Below are positions 53,301-63,769 of a stretch of 64,000 nt of DNA, one piece after another (within the stretch, counting starts at the first letter, position 1; the number at the start of each line of letters is the position of its first letter). The notes beneath the pieces are model-generated. The model was not told where the DNA came from. It saw only the letters and a list, made by a program, of their open reading frames with translations, and did no database searches. Position numbers and translations under genes: made by a program. Source of the stretch: Lumbricus terrestris (Eukaryota; Annelida; Clitellata; Crassiclitellata; Lumbricidae); the NCBI GenBank assembly GCA_949752735.1, contig OX457036.1:93352868-93416867 (forward strand), written 5' to 3'.

Positions 53301-55361
53301 CAGTGGCGGCGCTACGCCAGGGCATGGCAGGGCAAATGCCCTGCCAAAAAAGCCTTTGCCCTGGCTGTTGCCCTGGTCGTTGCCCTGCCAGAAATTTTAC
53401 CCTGGGAGAATTTGTTAGGGCATATTGCTTCCTACTGTTCACGTCGGTCTGCTCTCTGGCAGGGCATAAGTTCTGACAGGGCAAAATTCTCACAGGGCAA
53501 AAGTTCATGAAGAGAACAAAATCTGGCAGGCAATTTTCTGGCGGGGCAAAAGTTATGACAGGGCAAAAATTTTGGTAGGGTAAAGACTGTAAAATTTTGG
53601 CAGGGCAAAAGTTCTGACAGGGAAAAATTCTGGCATGCAGGCAAAAATTCTGGTGGGGCAAAGATTCTGGTGGGGCAAAAGTTCTTGCAGGGAAAAATTA
53701 TGTTGCTGTTTATCCACATTGCCGCATACAACTAACAGCGTAGGTCCAGCTGTCGCTTTATTGTTTTTCAAATGAAGCGTACCGGTAAGCATTTGCGTAG
53801 ACAATGGACATAACTATATAGCTGACTCCTTTAGCCTACTTTATTTGCTGAACGCTTTGCTTTCGAAATGCTATTCGAAGGAGGATTTGCCATGCTTCAC
53901 TAAGTCACAGAGATTGGTCTACAGGTTGGGCCATAAAATGACGCTAAATGTTTTCCCCCATAATCTTGGCCAGAGGTAGTAATTTTAAATGAAATTTTAC
54001 AGGCTTAAAGACAATTCATATTTACACATGATGGCCAGATTTAATTAAAATATTTAGACAGAACAAAAGTTGGATCACTTTTGGTGAGATCACTCACTGT
54101 TATATGACGATTCAAAAACACGACGCCGCAAAAAGTAGCAAAAACGACTTTTTATAAAGTAACATCTCAAATAATTGGTGTCAAATAAACTTGTTATCGA
54201 CAGAAAATCGTTATTATTATTTAGAAAAAGCAGGTTCCAGCATAGCTGCACGTCGCTGTGACATCAATTAGCCAGATGATCGTCATGTTGGCAAATAAAG
54301 AATTTTTCTGATTAGTAATTTTGTTGTTAAAATAATAAAATCGATTTCTATCAAATTAAAATTTCCAAGGTGTCGATGGCACACAAAATTTTTATTCATA
54401 CACTTCATGAGCAATGTTTTGGAGATAAGGCTATAGCCTAATCGGCGCTTAATCTGAAAAGTGATTGCAGAGAAATGAAGAGCTAAATTGAAATAAAGAG
54501 TTAAGACATGTGCCGCTGATGAAAACAGATCGGTTCAACGTCAATATTACTGTACTGGTTTCATTGAGAAGAATCAATGGTTCCAAATAATTATACGGAT
54601 TTGAACCCGATGATTTTATCAACTGTGGAGAGCTATTGCTCGAGAAATACCGCAATCTGCAGCCAAAACTAAGAACGATAAGAGACTGAAAATTGATGGT
54701 GGCATTGGAGTTGATTGGGAAGATTTATCTCTCGAACACATCACCAAGTCCATCAAAAACTGTGCAAAATACTCAAAACAAGTGTGGGCATTGGTGGTGG
54801 GCACATTGAACACAGGATGTGATGTACTATCACGTTAATTTGATAACAATAATATTATTATTTGAGATGAGACTTATGAAAAATCGCTTTTTTGCTACTT
54901 TTTTGTTGCATTCTGTTTTTGAATCGTCAAAAGTCGGTTGTCTCACAAAAAGTGATATAACTCTTGTTCTGTTTGAAATATTGCAGTGTAAACTGGTCAC
55001 TCTGCGTAAATATGAATTGTCTTTAAGCCTGTAAAATTTTATAAATTTTTTACTTCTGGCCAAGATTTTGGTCAAACACTTTAGGGGGGTCTTTTTATGG
55101 CCCACCCTGTATAAGGTTTCTAATATTTGCTTTTCGATTGTCAAAGTATTCGGTTTTATGACTTCGCCCATTTGATCCTCTGACTAGAGAACCCTAATAA
55201 TGTAGGGTGGGCGATTTATGGCATGCACGGTAGCGCAAAAATTATAAGCCTATGTAAGCCTGTAGGGTACTACCGAGCACGCGACTCGCCCTCTGCCCTG
55301 GTTACTTGTGTGACTGCCCTGGCTATGCCCTGGCTACAAAAAGTGTCTGGCGCCGCCACTG
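53301..55361. mobile_element. Inner hAT copy 2, CAGTGGCGGCGC family (2061 bp)
   Basis: It starts CAGTGGCGGCGCTACGCC and ends TCTGGCGCCGCCACTG, flanked by CATAACTA (53293-53300, 55362-55369). It is parallel to copy 1 throughout but has about 500 extra bases at roughly 54450-54945 and its own 17-bp repeat array at 53455-53690. Confidence 0.95.
54450..54945 (+). other. Extra 500-bp segment in inner hAT copy 2
   Basis: Absent from copy 1. A plus-strand frame of about 75 codons (about 54611-54838) reads LWRAIAREIPQSAAKTKNDK, then DWEDLSLEHITKSIKNC and ends VGTLNTGCDVLSR before TAA. I do not recognise the protein. It may be part of a lost transposon gene or a captured host exon. Confidence 0.4.
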
Positions 55362-55739
55362 CATAACTACCCAAGACCGCGGTAAAATAGATAAATAGAG
55401 CGCAACAAATTCTCATTGCAGTCATCCGCTAAACTTCTAAATGACCTGTAGCCTAGGCAAAGGAAGTCGGTGTATAATGTATGAACAACGGACGTGTGCT
55501 GTGAGAATTTAGTAGACTGATGTTATTTAGGATTATTTCATGTAGGCCTAATCTTAGGCCTACTGCGTTGTGTCAGTTTGGAAAATAAACGAAGATAATT
55601 TATTATCATTATTATTAATTCGCGACACACCAATTCTTCGCGACACACCACTTTTACGCGACACACCGCCGGTCAAGTCGCGACACACCAGTGTGTCGCG
55701 ACACACCGGTTGAGAACCCCTGCTCTAGCCATTCAGAAA

Positions 55740-56722
55740 ATGCTTTTTAATGCACAATGGGATTGTGGACATGAGACCATCTGACAAAAAAATAGGCGCA
55801 TGTTGCGGCACATACTTCTGAGATAATGACGAAAATGTGATTAAAAACTCATTTTTTCAATTTTGGGTTTTTAACAGAATATGGTAAATAAATATGATTA
55901 GGAATGACAATTTGTAGTTTTCCAAAAAGTGTCTCCCTACTATATACACAGGTGGAAAGACGCATAATTAATTAATTATATCTCTAGAGGCAGCTGAAAT
56001 GTGATGCCCCAACATAGTCAGAGTAACTCTGGATCTCAAGAATTTAAGTTAGGACATAAATTGTCTCCAAGTGTAGTTGAGCATTTGAGTACATCAGCAC
56101 TCTTGCATCACCTGATTTTTTTATGCTGTATTTAAGCATTTATATGGCACCTCTAGCAGGGAGAACTATTCAGAAGCGCTCTCAATGAGAAGAAGCAGGT
56201 TCTGAGAAGAGAGCAGGCAGAAGATAGACTGCAAGACAGAATAGTAGAATAAACAGAAGAAGAAAGAGCATTCCAAAGAGAAGGACCAACTGAGGCAAAA
56301 GATCGAGACTGGCCATAGCAGTTCCATTACTGCAGAAGTAGATTATGTGTCCAGTGGTAGCATAATTCTGCAATTATTATTGTGATCGAATAGTTATAAA
56401 GCGCTTCTCAGCGATTCCAAGACACTCCCGACCCAAGTCAATGTTATATCGCAAACAAATGAAATGAAGTCCAGGCATTTCAGGAACAACAGAAGGAAAA
56501 CACTTATGAACATTTGTTCTACTTGGTGACAGGGATAAGTTGACTCTCATACTCAGAGTCAACTGCGCAGGTTTGAACTTGCAATTGTTGGACCACCGGC
56601 CAACCACCGTGTTCAGAATGGACAGAGGTGCTGCCCAAAGATTTTGACGAAGGCATTTTCGAACTTGATTTAATTACTTCTAGGTTTTTAACTTACGGTC
56701 AAATTGGTTTCTTTTGCATTAG
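55740..56722. other. End of vav intron 9: repeats
   Basis: 55770-55930 resembles 44510-44700 (unclassified dispersed repeat). CR1/L2-like tails on the minus strand lie at about 56150-56330 and 56390-56600. No coding feature. Confidence 0.55.
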
Positions 56723-56818
56723 GAATTGGAATTGGTGGCCAACGAGGGACGGTTCAGAATTCGTGACATGCTGTCGATTCCAATGCAGAGGGTTTTGAAA
56801 TATCATCTGCTTCTGAAG
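56723..56818 (+). CDS. vav: vav exon 10 (DH domain, most conserved helix)
   Basis: It reads ELELVANEGRFRIRDMLS and IPMQRVLKYHLLLK, matching NNGRFTLRDLLMVPMQRVLKYHLLLQ. This is the conserved DH helix that contacts the GTPase switch regions. Acceptor TTTTGCATTAG, donor AAG|GTAAGA, phase 0 at both ends. Confidence 0.97.
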
Positions 56819-56996
56819 GTAAGACAGTCTAGAGTACGAGTTATAAAGGTAAGATCAGATCAGGGTACTGGTTCTGAAGGTAAGATCGGATCGGGATACT
56901 GGTTCTGGAGGTAAGATCAGATCAGAGTACTTATTCTGAAAGTAAGATCAGATCAGAGTACTTATTCTGAAAGTAAGATCAGGTCGGGGTACTAGT
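56810..56996. repeat. 31-bp tandem repeat that includes the exon 10 splice donor
   Basis: Six units of TTCTGAAGGTAAGATCAGAT plus CAGAGTACTGG or a variant follow each other, and the first spans the exon-intron border itself. Each unit keeps AAG|GTAAGA or AA|AGTAAGA, so potential donors stand at 31-base steps. Confidence 0.95.
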
Positions 56997-58334
56997 TGTC
57001 TTATTTCTTTTTCCCAGAGTGTCTGTGCTGAGAGCGCCTCTGATTAGTCATTCTGCATAAGGTGCTATTTAAATCTATCGGCGATACAATATATGTTGTT
57101 CCAGGTAACACATCCTGTCCGTTTCTGATCCATCCATCTTGGGCTCTCTTCCTCTTTCATGCTCACAAGTCTCATTTGTTTTGCTCTATACTTGTTCAAA
57201 CTTCTGCCATTCTTCTCAAGGTTCTTGATGCTGTCCAGCTTCAATGTGGACATCAGAACCAAGGAGGGCATTTCGAAACCACTTTTATTGTATGCACCGT
57301 ATCTTATGTTTAGACTTTTGTGCCTGGAATTGGGCAGTGTGAGTGCATGTCTGAGAGTACTTCATACTCACCATCACGTAGTGTCCAACAATTATTTCAG
57401 CCCGAAACAGAAACCTACTTTTTAATCTTAAACAGAGATATGGAAAGAGTGTTGACTAATTACTACCTAATTATAATTGTTGCTCGTAGGTTATTCTGCA
57501 ATATAATTTCCTTTTTTGTGACAGGCAATGCGGCAATTTAGATTTCCTTGTTTTATATCTGTTTTTGGCCATTGCAATAATCAGTATGCATATTGTACAT
57601 TATTTTTACATTTGCTTGTATTTGTTTACATTTTTTTCCAATTTAAAAACTGACTTAATTATTATTGCAATGATGATAATGTTGGCAATAACTTTAGTCC
57701 CTGCCTTAGACCTTAGTCCTTCCCGCGCAGGACTTCACATTGGGCAACGCAGTTTCTCTTTGTTTCCTGGCTTAAGACAGAAATTGACGTATTTTGGTCA
57801 CGTGATGCATGCAGATGGTGTGGAGAAGGCGATGATGTTGGCATGTGGAGAGGGGACAAGGGGAAGAGGACGACCGAGGACTAGGTTGATATACAGAAGA
57901 ACAGCGATGAATCTCGAACAGCTGAGAGAGACGGCGAGGAATAGGAGAGAATGGAGAGGACTTGTCATGATGGTCACTAGGGTTCCACGAACCGACAGCA
58001 CAAGGTGACCCCTAGGAGGGTAGCCTGCGGCAGAGTTTAATTTTAGTACTACAGCTACATGTATATTGTATATGAGATAATAATGGTTCTAATAATATAA
58101 GTAGCAGTGCTAGTAATAACCATAATAGTTAAGATAGTATTATAATAATAATGCTATTAATTATAATACTGATTGTGATGATGATGATGATGATGATGAT
58201 CTGTGTAGCTTCTTCATCAAGGAGCTATATAAGTGTACCTAAGATTTACTAATGCTGCACATTGCAAACTGTATGGAATGGTAACCAATGTGTTGCTTTC
58301 AGGATGTCATTGTTGATATTGTTCTGCATTTTAG
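56997..58334. other. vav intron 10, remainder
   Basis: An L2-like tail (GCTGAGAGCGCCTCTGATTA, about 57029) and (GAT)n at about 58176-58201 are present. A LINE coding fragment is listed separately. Confidence 0.55.
57715..58020 (+). mobile_element. LINE C-terminal fragment (RTE/jockey-like)
   Basis: The plus frame reads KLTYFGHVMHADGVEKAMML, then GEGTRGRGRPRTRLI and NLEQLRETARNRREWRGLVM. It follows the common tail of non-LTR retrotransposon proteins (YFGHVxR…GRRGRPRxRW…W). About 80 residues remain. Confidence 0.85.
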
Positions 58335-58406
58335 GAATTAATTAAAAACACGAAGGAGGATGATGTGGAGAGGAAGATGCTGGAGAAAGCACTGGATGAA
58401 ACTCAG
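58335..58406 (+). CDS. vav: vav exon 11 (DH domain)
   Basis: It reads ELIKNTKEDDVERKMLEKAL and DETQ, matching ELVKHTQEAMEKENLRLALDAMR. Acceptor GCATTTTAG, donor CAG|GTCTGT, phase 0 at both ends. Confidence 0.95.
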
Positions 58407-59703
58407 GTCTGTTTTTCCACCAGCTTGTCCTTAATGCTATGAATTCATGAATTTCAATCCCTGCCTATCAGATTCAAATCTGTGCCTGTCAGGATAGAAA
58501 TATGTTTATGGAAATCCACACCTTCTTCAATCCTAAAGGATGCAGATTATTTCTAGCTTTATGTGTGGAAGATGAGATGACAAAGAGTTGGATGGGCTTG
58601 AAACACGTCACTAATGTGTCAGAAGCTCGTTAATGAAGGCGATCCTGATATTTCAGGATTCCAAAGCATTATGCCAGATCTCAAAGTGATATCTGAAGCA
58701 AAATATCATGTTCCATGGTCTCAGAGTGATATCTCAGGATCCAAAAGTGATATCTCAGAATGTTATAGTGGTTTCTCAGGATCTCACAGAGCTATTTCTC
58801 GAAATCTTTAAGCGATTCAGGTTCAGTAAGTCTCAGGATGCCAAAGTGATATCAGAATCAAGGTTATGACTCGTGGTCCACAAAGCAATATTGCAAGATA
58901 TCCCATAGTGATCTCAGGTTCCGAAAGTTTTATCTAAAAAGTTCTCGAGGTCCTAAAGCAATATCTCTGGATGTATTACTGAGTTTTTTCTGGAGGATTT
59001 TTGAATGATGTTGAAGACTCATTTACATTATATGTTTGCTTGAAATCAGCTGCTCTGTTTTTACCATACATTCAGATGCATTTTATCTTGCTCTTTATAA
59101 GTGAACTTATAATAATAATTATTATAATAATATATTATTATTACTTATAATGATTATTATTACTTGTAATATTTATTGTCATAATAGTGTGCGGTCTTTC
59201 GGAACTCTTTCAAGAATTGCTTTATTACAAGGTCATGTTGAATTACTTTGGGAACCATGTCAAAGCAATGGCGAGCCTACTAGATAAGAATTTGATTTTT
59301 AACTGTATTTTGCTGGAATGATTAGCTGTTGTACTTCTGAATCCAAGCAGATGTCTCTTTGCTTGCTCTTGGTTTCAATTAGAACTGCATTATTTGCCTC
59401 TTTTACTGCTAATTATTTTTTTATTTTGCCATTTGTTGAATACAGCATGTTAAGTTAATGTTTTTTAAAGATAAAACCACTTTGTGTTAAGCGTTATGTC
59501 AAATAAACCATGAACATGTAAATCAGTCAGTCTTTGTTGATTATACATTTGTACACAAGATAATGGATATGATAACTTTTTATTACATGTGTTGCTATCA
59601 TTGCTGTTTCTTTTTGTCACCAATTCTATTGTTACAACAGTTTATTAATGACCTGTCTAGTCAACGTTGTTTACATTGTAATAAATTGTTTTGTTTTTCC
59701 CAG
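58407..59703. other. vav intron 11 with a degenerate tandem repeat
   Basis: At about 58635-58985 a unit like TCTCAGGATCCCAAAGTGATA recurs about every 26-30 bases with many changes. ATT-rich microsatellite lies at about 59108-59185. No coding feature. Confidence 0.65.
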
Positions 59704-59777
59704 GATTTGTCTCTCTTTGTCAACGAAGTAAAGAGAGATCGTGAAACTCTCAGCGCGATCAGCCAAGTCAGTTCAAG
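59704..59777 (+). CDS. vav: vav exon 12 (end of DH domain)
   Basis: It reads DLSLFVNEVKRDRETL then SAISQVSS, matching DLAQCVNEVKRDNETLRQITNFQ. Acceptor TTTTTCCCAG. It ends in phase 2 at AG|GTATTC. Confidence 0.96.
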
Positions 59778-60826
59778 GTATTCAGTTTATAACCTTCTCT
59801 GGTGACCTGTTCCCATTTTTTAATCGCTTAATCTTCTCTCAAGTTTAGAACGGGAAGGGTCTCGTGGAAGAAGCGTATGTATGTAATTGGTTATTTCTGT
59901 CGTGCCACTCTCAGCCGTGGGCGTGGTGCTCCGCTCCCAATGCAAGAAATCCAGTGGAAGAATTAGATTTTAAGACGAGAGAGTGATGTAGACTACTATC
60001 CGGAGAGGAGAGTCCCATTCAGAGTTGATGAAAGGAAATTCCATAAGGTTGGTCCAATTAGGACAAAGGATAAGTTGCCTAGCAACCGCTTCCTCTCTTT
60101 AAGTAGCACTATATAAATTTACAAATTGAATTTACAAAACTCAGGAGTTTAAATTCATGGAGGAAGATATTCTGAGAGTTCTTCTGGACATTCAAAATCA
60201 GTGATTAGGCAAAAGATGTTTAACTTCGGACAAGTTTAGAATGTGGGACAGAACATCTCACGCAGAACATTGTGTGTTGTCTTATCATCTGAGGTTTCAT
60301 TATAGAGGCTCGGCTTTGTATGTTATTTGTTAATCTCCTGAAAGAAGATTTTTGCTGTTAGAATTGAATATTAAACAGGTGGAGTGGCGTATCAAGCTGC
60401 TGAACAAAAAAGCAAAAAGGACTCCATCCCACCCTGCTACACACAGATTCATCCCTGTGGCCATTGAGTCACTTGGCCTTATAAACTGCACAGGATTGGA
60501 ATTCCTTCAGGAGTTGGGTCACTGCATTTCCTTCATAAGTTGGGCCACCACATTTCCTTCAGGAGTTGGGCCACCGCATGACAGCTCTAGGCAACGGGTG
60601 ACCATACGAGACCATGCTCTTTTTCCGGGGTTTGTCAATTTGCATGCAACGTTTTAACGCCATGGCATTTAGAGGCACCTTCGAGTACCATACTACATGG
60701 GAGATGAGAATCTATAACCTAATTTTAATCTCTTAAAAGCTGAGGCATCATTTCTATCTCGGGTGATAAAAAATGTTTAAATTTGAAAGTATTAAATATT
60801 TAATTATGAATGTGTTTTTTTTGTAG
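59778..60826. other. vav intron 12: repeats only
   Basis: A CR1/L2-like relic lies at about 59895-60115, and a 26-bp tandem repeat (CCTTCAGGAGTTGGGCCACC and following bases, 3 copies) at about 60506-60582. No coding feature. Confidence 0.55.
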
Positions 60827-60845
60827 TATCGTCGACTTACCAAAG
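60827..60845 (+). CDS. vav: vav exon 13, a 19-nt microexon
   Basis: TATCGTCGACTTACCAAAG lies between a strong acceptor (TTTTTTTTGTAG) and a consensus donor (G|GTGAGT). The first base completes the serine codon left open by exon 12, and the rest reads IVDLPK. This gives SSSIVDLPK, which fits the SIENLDQ linker of Vav1 between DH and PH. The phase closes exactly (2 + 19 = 21), and the next exon starts in phase 0. Confidence 0.9.
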
Positions 60846-62234
60846 GTGAGTAGTTCGTTACGATTCTGTATTTCTTCATAGTGCTGGTAAAAATAATTCT
60901 GATATCAAGCCAAATTTTGCAGTAGGCAAAGTAAGTCAGCAGCTGGTATTATGAGTAACATGTAGACAGTGTAGCAGATAAAGTGAAATAAGGTGACAAC
61001 AGTAATCGTAATCATTAATTTATATAGTGCTACCTCAGAGAAATTTCTCAGAGGTGCTCCCGACCTGACCACACCAAACCACAATCAGAGAGAATGGTTT
61101 TTCAAACACTTGCGGAAAGGGTAAAAAAACCAGGATGTTCATTACATAGATTGCTCCGCTAGGTAACTTATTCCAGAAAGTTGGGCTGACCATAGTGAAG
61201 CTTTTTTGCAGCACTGTGCTCTACTGGTTGAGGGTTCAACACCTAGCTCTTCTTCTAATGCCCCCCTGGTAAGTAACTAAAAAGATGATGGGGTCATGAA
61301 AAATGTCTCAGGAAGAATACTTGTTTTTTGCTGAAGCATGTCAACACCGTCATTTTCACCTGAACTTTCGTGCTGCTTTAATCTGTAAAATTTTCGAATG
61401 CAGCTCCTTTTTGATGACTGAAATGCTAGTCAGCAGGCGGATTAAGGCAAGAGATATGACAAGGCCGTTAAGTAAGCAAAGTAGCGGATAAAAACTTGGT
61501 AGCAAGTAAAACAAGATAGCCTTGCTTCTTCGTCAATGTTAAGACCAGACATGAAGAAAATTGCTTCTGTGGCTGTGATTGTACACATACATGACATTCA
61601 CAGATTCACTTCTTGTGAAGTGGATGCGTGTGTTGGATGGCGCTAACTATGTTATGATCTTTTCAATATTAAATGCAATTAGCGTTAAAGTGAAATCTTT
61701 ATGAGTCATGAAACCAGTTTTGTGAAGTTAGTTTGCTTTTATAACCAATTATCGAAAGACTTCTTGGATTTACAATAAAATTCCACAATGGCAGATTTAT
61801 ATCACTATAATTGTACTAGAAGCTCATTAGTTAAAGGGATCCTGACGTCATAGTTGTTCAATCATTGCACTGAGTTTCAAAGTAATATTCAGAAAACTAG
61901 AAACTATTGGCTATTAGTGGACTCTTTCAAATCGAGGCTTGAATCTTATCGGTTTGCTGAGGCTTATCAGTTATCACGCAGTTAGCTGTTTCTCAGACGC
62001 CATTGTGATGGTATGGCCGCGTTATGACACCATGTAAATTGTCGTCATTATTAATATTATTATTATTATTATTGTTCAAAAGTCTTCAGTCTATGCCTTC
62101 TTCTAAATGAAATCATATTCTAGACTGATGATGTTGTGGAAAATCTACATGCGATCTGATGAGCAGATTGGGCTGTTGAAAAAAATTGGGTTTCTCATAT
62201 AACATAGATGTTTGTGGATAATTTGTTTCGGCAG
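60846..62234. other. vav intron 13: one L2-like tail
   Basis: At about 61015-61220 a minus-oriented CR1/L2 3' end (TTTATATAGTGCTACCTCAG) is seen. The rest has no supported feature. Confidence 0.55.
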
Positions 62235-62320
62235 AATACGCATCTCGAGGACAACGGAAGGTTACTAAAGGATGTCGAGATGAAGGTCAAAATGTCAACG
62301 GAAAGTGGTCTTCAGCAAAG
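62235..62320 (+). CDS. vav: vav exon 14 (start of PH domain)
   Basis: It reads NTHLEDNGRLLKDVEMKVKM then STESGLQQ, matching AHYGRPKIDGELKITSVER. Acceptor GTTTCGGCAG. It ends in phase 2 at AAAG|GTCAGC. Confidence 0.94.
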
Positions 62321-62339
62321 GTCAGCACATAATTATATA

Positions 62340-62885
62340 CGCTATGGCTGACCGGATTGGCTGTCGGGAACGGGTCTTGCGCTCTGCAGCACGACTTATT
62401 GGTCATAACCCTATATTTGGCCATGTGTCATTTGTGGGATGTCTTACATTGGCTCCTTTTCCCTCAGTGGGTTGCCTATAGGGTCTGTGCATTGGTTAGG
62501 TAGAGCATTGAGGTTCTGTGCCTGCAAGAACTCTTTTGTTCCATCATAGATGTTCAGCGTCGTTTAGCTTCTGGTTCCCCGCTTGTTAACTGCTATCCGA
62601 CAGTGTCGTTCATTCTCGGGTGCTGGTCCTGCAACCTGGAATGGCCTCCCTGCTACACTGCACATATTTAGCCGTGGTTGGGCCAGGAGCGCTTCGCAGT
62701 GGCGTAGGCAAGGGGGGGTTTCGGGGGTTAAAACCCCCCATTGGCTCCGGAAAAAAGATTTTTTAAGGTTATTTTTCCATTTAAGCAAGAAAAAATAGCA
62801 AAAAACAGGGTTTCCGGCCATAAAACCCCCCCATGAAAAATTCCTGGCTACGCCGCTGGCGCTTCTGATTAGCCTTTCTCGAAGG
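62340..62885 (+). mobile_element. Decayed L2-like LINE 3' end
   Basis: The plus frames read ARLIIGHNPIFGHVSF (around 62390), then RQCRSFSGAGPATWNGLPAT (around 62595). The tail GCGCTTCTGATTAGCCTTTC follows after an inserted hAT MITE (62697-62858). Same family as 20050-20545. Confidence 0.75.
62697..62858. mobile_element. 162-bp hAT-type MITE
   Basis: It starts CAGTGGCGTAGGCAAGGGG and ends TGGCTACGCCGCTG. The flanks GCGCTTCG (62689-62696) and GCGCTTCT (62859-62866) differ at one position. It is inserted in the LINE tail. Confidence 0.88.
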
Positions 62886-63153
62886 GCAATATTCCAAAAT
62901 AATAATAATGATAATAATAGTAATAATAATGATAATAATAGTAATAATAATAATAATGATCCTAGTTAAGGATCTGAAGATACTTTTCATTAGCGCACTT
63001 GAAGACTGCATGGCTGGGTTTGGGAGCATCTCATGCTAGAATAACGAAGAAGTGCTTAATAATAATTGACGAATTTATGAACAAGTACTGTTTTGACTGA
63101 ACTTTGTTTTGCTTGGTCGACTTTTAATTTATTTCTCTGTGTTCATTTATTAG
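62886..63153. repeat. AAT/GATAATA microsatellite and intron end
   Basis: At about 62897-62962 (AAT)n with GAT and GTAAT variants. The rest is the end of vav intron 14. Confidence 0.8.
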
Positions 63154-63202
63154 GCATATTTTCCTCTTCGACAAAGCCATGATCATGTGCAAGACATTGA
63201 AG
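63154..63202 (+). CDS. vav: vav exon 15 (PH domain)
   Basis: It completes the arginine codon and reads HIFLFDKAMIMCKTLK, matching RYAFLLDKALLICKRR, a core PH strand. Acceptor TTTATTAG, donor AAG|GTATGT, phase 0 at the end. Confidence 0.95.
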
Positions 63203-63694
63203 GTATGTACATAATGGGATCAATCCATATACATTGAAAAGACCTTGTCTACTGTTACTATTATTATTATTTTTTATGTGTGTATGAGCACTTACTGCAG
63301 CACCCCTTCAATATTACTACTCAGTGGCGCTCCAGACTACAGCACGGACACTGAGCCGGAGTTTCATGTCGAAGTGCATGAGCAATTACAAGTAAAGGAC
63401 TTGCCCAGGGTCTCTATGCGGCAGCTTGAGGTGAATTTGAACCCGCAATCTTCTGGCTCCAAGGCACCAAACATTACCCCCACACCACCACACACCCCAA
63501 ATATTATTATTTTTAGTATTATTTTTATTATGTATTGCATGCATGCTGAATTTGCGCTATAAATGTTTTACATCTAAAGTCAGTTTTATAAATTTTGCCC
63601 ATTTTAGATTTTCTCAGAATTCACTTTGTAACAATTCATTTTATTCGTGTGTAAAATGCAGAAATAATTTATTTATATGCATTTCTTCATGCAG
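63203..63694. other. vav intron 15 with an L2-like tail
   Basis: At about 63290-63480 GCAGCACCCCTTCAATATTA and ACTCAGTGGCGCTCC mark another CR1/L2 3' end. Nothing else seen. Confidence 0.55.
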
Positions 63695-63769
63695 GGCGAT
63701 ACGTATAGTTACAAGAATGCTCTCGTTTTGAAGTACTACGACGTCAGTCCCCAAATTATCAAAGAAAGG
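63695..63769 (+). CDS. vav: vav exon 16 (PH domain); gene continues past the window
   Basis: It reads GDTYSYKNALVLKYYDVSPQ and IIKER, matching GDSYDLKDFVNLHSFQVRD. Acceptor TTCATGCAG, donor AGG|GTTTGT, phase 0 at both ends. The remaining PH, C1, SH3 and SH2 coding exons must lie to the right. Confidence 0.93.

Larger units (their letters stand above)
50823..55722. mobile_element. 4900-bp hAT composite in vav intron 9, Charlie-like ends
   Basis: It starts CAGGGGTTCTCAACC and ends GGTTGAGAACCCCTG, flanked by the exact duplication CTCTAGCC (50815-50822, 55723-55730). CGACACACC recurs at both subterminal ends, about six times at the right. Its own sequence is about 1250 bases; the rest is two inserted hATs (51162-52731, 53301-55361). 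No transposase frame. Confidence 0.95.
36115..63769 (+). other. vav: vav gene (Rho-family exchange factor and adaptor), 3' end outside the window
   Basis: Sixteen coding exons align colinearly with vertebrate Vav proteins: calponin-homology domain, acidic segment with tyrosines, Dbl-homology (DH) domain, and the start of PH. In the family the DH-PH-C1 unit loads GTP on Rac/Rho/Cdc42. The CH and acidic parts fold back to inhibit it until tyrosine phosphorylation, and the C-terminal SH2/SH3 parts recruit it to receptors. Those C-terminal parts are not in the window. All junctions keep phase except exon 5 to exon 6, where the exact borders are uncertain. Introns are 0.5-6.4 kb and full of repeats. 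Confidence 0.95.

Noticed and set aside
51145..53804. Long minus-strand open frames rich in LPCQNF and ARTFAL
   Set aside because: They are translations of the 17-bp GGCAGGGCAAAA tandem repeat inside the two hAT copies, not proteins.
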